9,123 nt of DNA, from assembly GCA_019247335.1 (NCBI GenBank), contig JAFAPB010000050.1, forward strand, positions 1 to 9,123, given 5' to 3'. The notes beneath the pieces are model-generated. The model made no database searches. It worked only from the letters and a program-made list of their open reading frames with translations, and had not been told where the DNA came from. A program made the position numbers and the translations under genes. Of the stretch, positions 6,143 through 9,123 are shown one piece after another. How positions within the stretch are numbered: the first letter of the stretch is position 1; every line of letters starts with the position of its first letter. Source of the DNA: Candidatus Kaiserbacteria bacterium (GTDB lineage Bacteria; Patescibacteriota; Minisyncoccia; Phycocordibacterales; UBA2100).

Positions 6143-6170
6143 TTGCCGCCCCCTCGGGCCATGCAATAAT
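6143..6170 (+). promoter_or_regulatory. Predicted promoter of the 404-residue gene, leaderless layout
   Basis: AATAAT at 6165-6170 matches five of six -10 bases and lies exactly 6 nt (GACGGC) before the ATG at 6177. TTGCCG at 6143-6148 matches four of six -35 bases with a 16-nt spacer. This is one of the better promoter pairs in the window. Confidence 0.5.
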
Positions 6171-6176
6171 GACGGC

Positions 6177-7391
6177 ATGAGAATGGGTCTTGATGCAGCG
6201 CGCGACAAGCAGCGCGACGCCGAGCGCAAAGCAGAGATCACCAATCCGCTGACCGGCGAGCCGCTCGAATCCGATGCGCTCAATAAAACGGTTGGGGAGC
6301 TTTTCGATAAGGGCCGCACCGAGGATCTTTTCGTCAACTACTACCTGGAGAATCAGAATCCGAAGATGGCAGCGGACATCATGTTGAAGCACCGATCCGG
6401 CAAACAGCTGACCGACAAAGAGGACAAGTGGCTCGTAACAGCGGGGCTCAAATTCAATCTGCTCCGCGCGACGACCGAGAGTATGAAAGAGGCGCTCGCG
6501 GGCGACGAGACGCTCGATATGATCGCACAGGCGGATCCGCGTATCGAACGTATCATCGCGAAGCACGGCAAAGAAAAGACTGCGAAGCTTCTCGTCTCGA
6601 AGCTTGACGAGAAAACGGCAGAAGACCCGAAACTGCTCAAACAGCTCATCGACAACGTGAAGGCTGCGCAGGAAATCGCGAACGGGCCGCGGGCACGGTC
6701 GGCCGACCAGGTGGCCCGCTGGACGCTCTCGACCTACAACATTCCCGAAGACAAGTATTTCGAAGCGGCGGCATCGAGTCTCACGCTGAAAACAGGTGTA
6801 ACGCCGGAAACGCGCAAGGCGTTCGAGAAAATGGTGCAGGAAAATCTCTCAGGCCTTGCGCTCGTGAAGGACTTCTTCGGTTTTGGTACGAAGGAGATCC
6901 GCAAACGCGCCGATCAGCTTGAGAAGCGTCTTGAGACGCAGCGCAATTTGCTCCACGAGCGCGATAAACATCTCGCAAAAGTCGGATCCCTGATGCGCGG
7001 CACGCTCGACCCGGATATCAACCTCGCGATGCAGAAAGCGCTCTTCGAAGGGGGCGAGATCGTCCACGAGGACAAGCGCGATCTGAAGACGACCGCCGAT
7101 GTCGAACGCGTAGCAAAGAGCTATGAAGGTGATGAGCTCAAGGAAGAGTGGAAGAAATCGATGGTGAAAGATCCGACGATGCAGGCGCTCTTCGCCCGCT
7201 ATAAAAATAAGCTCTCACGAATCCCGCAAGCAGACCGAGATGCTTTTAGCGAGCGTTTTGCGACGGAAATGGTCGCGCGGCAGAAAAAGCACTCGGGCGG
7301 CGGCATCTTGCTCGCGGTGTTGAAGTTCTTGTTGCCGAAAAAGTCGGATATTAAAAAGCAGTCAGAAGATATATGGAAGAAAGTGAAATAA
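6177..7391 (+). CDS. Uncharacterised helical cytoplasmic protein (404 residues)
   Basis: I do not recognise this protein. It has no signal peptide, is highly charged (many Lys, Glu, Asp, Arg) and looks helical nearly throughout. Residues 4-20 are a charged helix (GLDAARDKQRDAERKAE). Residues about 237-268 (KEIRKRADQLEKRLETQRNL onward) have coiled-coil character. There are no cysteines. A Gly-Gly-Gly turn at 374-376 is followed by a short hydrophobic stretch ILLAVLKFLLPKK (377-389) and a basic tail, which could be an amphipathic membrane- or partner-binding helix. The start at 6177 is supported by AATAAT 6 nt upstream; a second Met at residue 3 is possible. Its last 19 nt overlap the next gene, so the two products are probably made together and may interact. 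Codon use resembles its neighbours. Confidence 0.85.
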   Translation: MRMGLDAARDKQRDAERKAEITNPLTGEPLESDALNKTVGELFDKGRTEDLFVNYYLENQNPKMAADIMLKHRSGKQLTDKEDKWLVTAGLKFNLLRATTESMKEALAGDETLDMIAQADPRIERIIAKHGKEKTAKLLVSKLDEKTAEDPKLLKQLIDNVKAAQEIANGPRARSADQVARWTLSTYNIPEDKYFEAAASSLTLKTGVTPETRKAFEKMVQENLSGLALVKDFFGFGTKEIRKRADQLEKRLETQRNLLHERDKHLAKVGSLMRGTLDPDINLAMQKALFEGGEIVHEDKRDLKTTADVERVAKSYEGDELKEEWKKSMVKDPTMQALFARYKNKLSRIPQADRDAFSERFATEMVARQKKHSGGGILLAVLKFLLPKKSDIKKQSEDIWKKVK

Positions 7392-7627
7392 AACAAAAAT
7401 TGCGGGCATTCCTTGCAGCCGATGATCAAAAGGGCGCGGAGGATTTTCTGATCGAGCATTTTAATGATCTGCCGGAAGAACTGCAGAAGGATGTGCTCTT
7501 CGCTTTTTATAGCGAAACACTCGAGAAAAAAGCGGCCGAAGCGAATATCGTGCAATTGCAAGAAGACGGTGCCAAGGCGATCGAGGCGCTCACGAAACTC
7601 GATACAGACGACGTGTCCGCCCAGTAG
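7373..7627 (+). CDS. Small acidic protein of unknown function (84 residues)
   Basis: The ATG at 7373 lies inside the end of the 404-residue gene, in another frame, overlapping it by 19 nt. This arrangement favours translational coupling. The product is acidic and helical, with an N-terminal part MEESEIKQKLRAFLAADDQK, a middle segment with aromatic residues (FLIEHFNDLPEELQKDVLFAFYSETLE in parts, about 25-51) and a Glu/Ala-rich tail. It has no membrane helix, cysteine or recognised motif. A binding partner or chaperone for the basic-tailed protein encoded upstream is possible, but this rests only on gene overlap and opposite charge. Its last three codons and stop lie within the antisense tRNA-Lys gene, overlapping by 12 nt. 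No -10-like box stands before the ATG, in contrast to the first genes of units. Confidence 0.75.
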   Translation: MEESEIKQKLRAFLAADDQKGAEDFLIEHFNDLPEELQKDVLFAFYSETLEKKAAEANIVQLQEDGAKAIEALTKLDTDDVSAQ

Positions 7628-7688
7628 GAATCGAACCTACGACCATCTCCTTAAAAGGGAGCTGCTCTACCGACTGAGCTATGGGCGG
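7616..7688 (-). tRNA. tRNA-Lys (anticodon TTT)
   Basis: The minus strand folds into a full 73-nt cloverleaf. The acceptor stem CCGCCCA/TGGGCGG is 7 bp and the D arm is GCTC/GAGC with loop AGTCGGTA. The anticodon arm is GCTCC/GGAGA with loop CTTTTAA, giving TTT at 34-36. The T arm is GTAGG/CCTAC with loop TTCGATT, and the discriminator is A. The top pair of the anticodon stem (27-43) is a G-A mismatch. CCA is not encoded. The 3' end overlaps, antisense, the stop region of the 84-residue gene by 12 nt. Confidence 0.96.
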
Positions 7689-7697
7689 TTAGGTGCG

Positions 7698-7726
7698 ATA
7701 ATAGCACCGCATCTCTCAAATTTAAA
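7698..7726 (-). promoter_or_regulatory. Predicted tRNA-Lys promoter
   Basis: On the minus strand, TTTAAA (7721-7726, four of six -35 bases) and TATTAT (7698-7703, five of six -10 bases) are separated by exactly 17 nt. The expected transcription start falls within a few bases of the mature tRNA 5' end at 7688. The -35 box abuts the stop codon of the transporter gene upstream, so readthrough could also feed the tRNA. Confidence 0.55.
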
Positions 7727-8626
7727 TCAACTGACGAGCATCGTCCCGGCGCAAAAAAGGACGACCGCAAACGCTTTCCACAAGAAATTCGCACGGTCGA
7801 TGCGCTCGCGGATATTGAAGCGTGTCGCCTTCTGCACGATGATCGCGAGGAGGAAAACGATGAGCGGCTCGAGTGCGCCGATCGCCGCGACCTGCGAGAC
7901 AGCCACGAACGAGAGCGCGGTAAGCCAGAGGAGTGCTGCGCCGGTGTCGAAGATCTTACTCACCGCGACGAGCGGTATGTAGCGCGCCGAATCGCTCGAG
8001 AAAAGCTTGCGGAAGCGACCGCCGAGCACGACCGCGAGAAGCAGGAGCGCGACGACGACGAGCCAAACGCTCGCAAAAAAGCTCACGCTGTTGATCTTGA
8101 GCGTCGCATTCAAATATTTGAAGAGATAGTATTCGAAACCGTCGTACGCCATCCAATAGATGAATATGAGCCAGACCGCGAACGAAAAGCCCCGCTTGAG
8201 CCGGTGCGTTTTGCCATCGATCGTGATCATAAAACCGCCGAGCGTGAGAAGGACGACACCGACGATCTGCGCCGCCGTGAGCGGCACGTGCAGATACGTG
8301 GCATCGATGCCGAGAAAAATGAGCGGCAAAAGATACGTCTCGGCGACGATGCCCGTCACTTCGATCTTCCGCAGCAGATACGTATAGCAGTAGCCGCTGA
8401 TCGCCGCGATCACCGCGAACGAGAGCACGAGAAAGTCGAAGTGCCAGACGATCTCGCCGAGCCACCCCATGTAGCCGACGAGGAGCGTAAAAATAAAAAA
8501 GAGGCTGTTGCGCCAGAAGGTCGCGACCGCCGCATCGATGCGGCGGTCGCGTACGATCGCCCACTTATCGGCAATGCTCTCTAGTCCCGTAGAGACGAGC
8601 GAGAGAATGGCGAATATCTGCCACAT
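7727..8626 (-). CDS. EamA/DMT-superfamily membrane transporter
   Basis: The 299-residue protein has about ten membrane helices in two halves, the layout of the drug/metabolite transporter (EamA) superfamily. Helices fall roughly at 1-15, 36-55, 63-84, 92-112, 117-136, 147-165, 182-203, 217-237, 240-265 and 283-298. Typical EamA features are the helix 4 segment GIVAETYLLPLIFLGIDA (92-109), helix 5 with VGVVLLTLGGFMITI (122-136), and the second-half counterpart VSQVAAIGALEPLIVFLLAI (243-262), where an acidic residue and a proline sit mid-helix. The family exports or imports amino acids, nucleotide sugars and other small molecules; the substrate cannot be told. The ATG at 8626 starts 2 nt after the stop of the exported-protein gene, so the pair is probably cotranscribed. 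A 30-bp perfect palindrome lies within codons 26-35. Confidence 0.85.
   Translation of the reverse strand: MWQIFAILSLVSTGLESIADKWAIVRDRRIDAAVATFWRNSLFFIFTLLVGYMGWLGEIVWHFDFLVLSFAVIAAISGYCYTYLLRKIEVTGIVAETYLLPLIFLGIDATYLHVPLTAAQIVGVVLLTLGGFMITIDGKTHRLKRGFSFAVWLIFIYWMAYDGFEYYLFKYLNATLKINSVSFFASVWLVVVALLLLAVVLGGRFRKLFSSDSARYIPLVAVSKIFDTGAALLWLTALSFVAVSQVAAIGALEPLIVFLLAIIVQKATRFNIRERIDRANFLWKAFAVVLFCAGTMLVS
8522..8551. repeat. Perfect 30-bp palindrome inside the transporter gene
   Basis: The half-site CGCGACCGCCGCATC at 8522-8536 is followed at once by its exact reverse complement to 8551, with no spacer and no mismatch. Symmetry ends sharply on both sides (T at 8521 and T at 8552). It encodes R26 to A35 of the transporter, a charged loop plus the start of helix 2. 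In RNA it would form a very stable GC-rich hairpin about 75 nt into the message. Confidence 0.9.
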
Positions 8627-8628
8627 GC

Positions 8629-9123
8629 CTAGATCGCGAGATTAACCGTGACGAAATTCGTGATGTGTCCCCCGCCCGGCGCGAGGCATGAGATCGTGAA
8701 GGTGGTCGCGGCTGTGATCGGCACGGTCGAGGCGCCGCCGGAGAGCGAATCGTGCGAGAAGCTGCCGTCAGGCGAGGTTTCGGTGCACGAGGTGACGCCC
8801 TGCGTGTTCCAGAAGATCGACGTACGTGCACCGAGCGAGACCGACGGCGGCACCGCCCAAATATCAGCCTTCGGTTCGACTGTAGGCGTCGTCGTCGCAT
8901 TCTTCGATGTTGTCTTTGTAGTGGTCGCCGCCGGCTTGGTGACCGTGATCGGCGTCACTACGACCGGTTTCGCATTGTCGCTCGTCTGCGTCAGCTGGAC
9001 CTGCACAGGACTCGTCGTCGCGACCGGCGCAGGCGCCGGCAGCGCGCCCACCTGATAACCGCGCAGGTTGCAGAGCCCATCGAAAAATGACGGCGGAATA
9101 ATATATGAGAGGAAGTTTCCGCT
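8629..9123 (-). CDS. Exported protein with C-terminal Ig-like region, 5' end beyond window
   Basis: The minus-strand frame is open to the right edge, so only the last 164 residues are seen. The visible start has a cysteine-bearing hydrophobic segment (SGNFLSYIIPPSFFDGLCNL). A long Ala/Thr/Val/Pro linker follows, about residues 25-80 of the visible part, rich in TTT and KP steps, as in wall-spanning stalks. The last 80 residues, from KADIWAVPPSVSLGARTSIF to the end, have the alternating hydrophobic pattern and paired cysteines (TSCTE and TISCL) of an Ig-like beta domain, with DGSFSHDSLSGG between them. A GTG at 9051 could act as a start but the same frame continues upstream with good protein, so I treat it as internal. 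The stop is 2 nt before the EamA transporter gene. Function unknown; a surface or secreted protein is inferred. Confidence 0.8.
   Translation of the reverse strand, partial: SGNFLSYIIPPSFFDGLCNLRGYQVGALPAPAPVATTSPVQVQLTQTSDNAKPVVVTPITVTKPAATTTKTTSKNATTTPTVEPKADIWAVPPSVSLGARTSIFWNTQGVTSCTETSPDGSFSHDSLSGGASTVPITAATTFTISCLAPGGGHITNFVTVNLAI

Noticed and set aside
5744..6337. 197-residue minus-strand open frame opposite the DoxX-like gene
   Set aside because: Low-complexity Arg/Glu/Gly product overlapping a divergent promoter region and a convincing membrane protein on the plus strand.
9051..9051. GTG at 9051 as the true start of the Ig-like exported protein
   Set aside because: The frame stays open to the window edge with protein-like sequence including a Cys, and a start here would remove any signal peptide.

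Overview
The window is a gene-dense, GC-rich bacterial chromosome segment. Gene content fits a small-genome lineage of the Candidate Phyla Radiation (Patescibacteria, Parcubacteria-like). The pointers are a Mur ligase lacking the usual N-terminal domain, single-helix-anchored surface proteins rich in Gly/Thr/Ser, a lamin-tail-domain protein, several helical proteins I cannot name, very short intergenic gaps and overlapping genes. This assignment is inference; there is no rRNA or other strong phylogenetic marker beyond ribosomal protein S20 and RuvA. There is no CRISPR array, transposase, integrase or phage gene, and no gene-free stretch above 300 bases.

Layout. Positions 1-1912 (minus) hold the first 637 residues of a large membrane-anchored, low-complexity surface protein that runs off the left edge. 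On the same strand upstream of it lie tRNA-Arg(GCG) (1972-2043) and rpsT (2093-2353). Diverging from rpsT is a plus-strand cluster: ruvA (2443-3012), a MurE-like ligase (3014-4264) and a membrane-anchored lamin-tail protein (4272-5279). Its 3' end overlaps, tail to tail, a SpoU/TrmH-family RNA methyltransferase (5269-5736, minus). A 34-bp divergent promoter region separates the methyltransferase from a DoxX-like membrane protein (5771-6115, plus). Then come two overlapping genes of unknown function (6177-7391 and 7373-7627, plus). The second overlaps the 3' end of an antisense tRNA-Lys(TTT) (7616-7688). The right end is a minus-strand pair: an exported protein with a C-terminal Ig-like region (8629 to beyond 9123) followed 2 nt later by an EamA-type ten-helix transporter (7727-8626).

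The most striking pattern is regulatory. Six start codons (1912 minus, 2443 plus, 4272 plus, 5736 minus, 5771 plus, 6177 plus) each have a -10-like hexamer (TATCAT, TATGAT, TATAAT, TATAGT, TATACT, AATAAT) placed exactly 6 nt before the ATG. rpsT has TAGTAT 8 nt before its ATG. With the normal distance from -10 box to transcription start, these mRNAs would begin at or next to the A of the ATG, so they would be leaderless. Genes inside apparent operons (3014, 7373, 8626) lack the box. I infer that leaderless initiation is the default for first genes of transcription units here.

In terms of function, the window joins translation (S20, two tRNAs, an RNA 2'-O-methyltransferase), recombination (RuvA), cell-wall peptide synthesis (Mur ligase) and a set of envelope proteins (two anchored or exported low-complexity proteins, the lamin-tail protein, DoxX-like and EamA-like membrane proteins).
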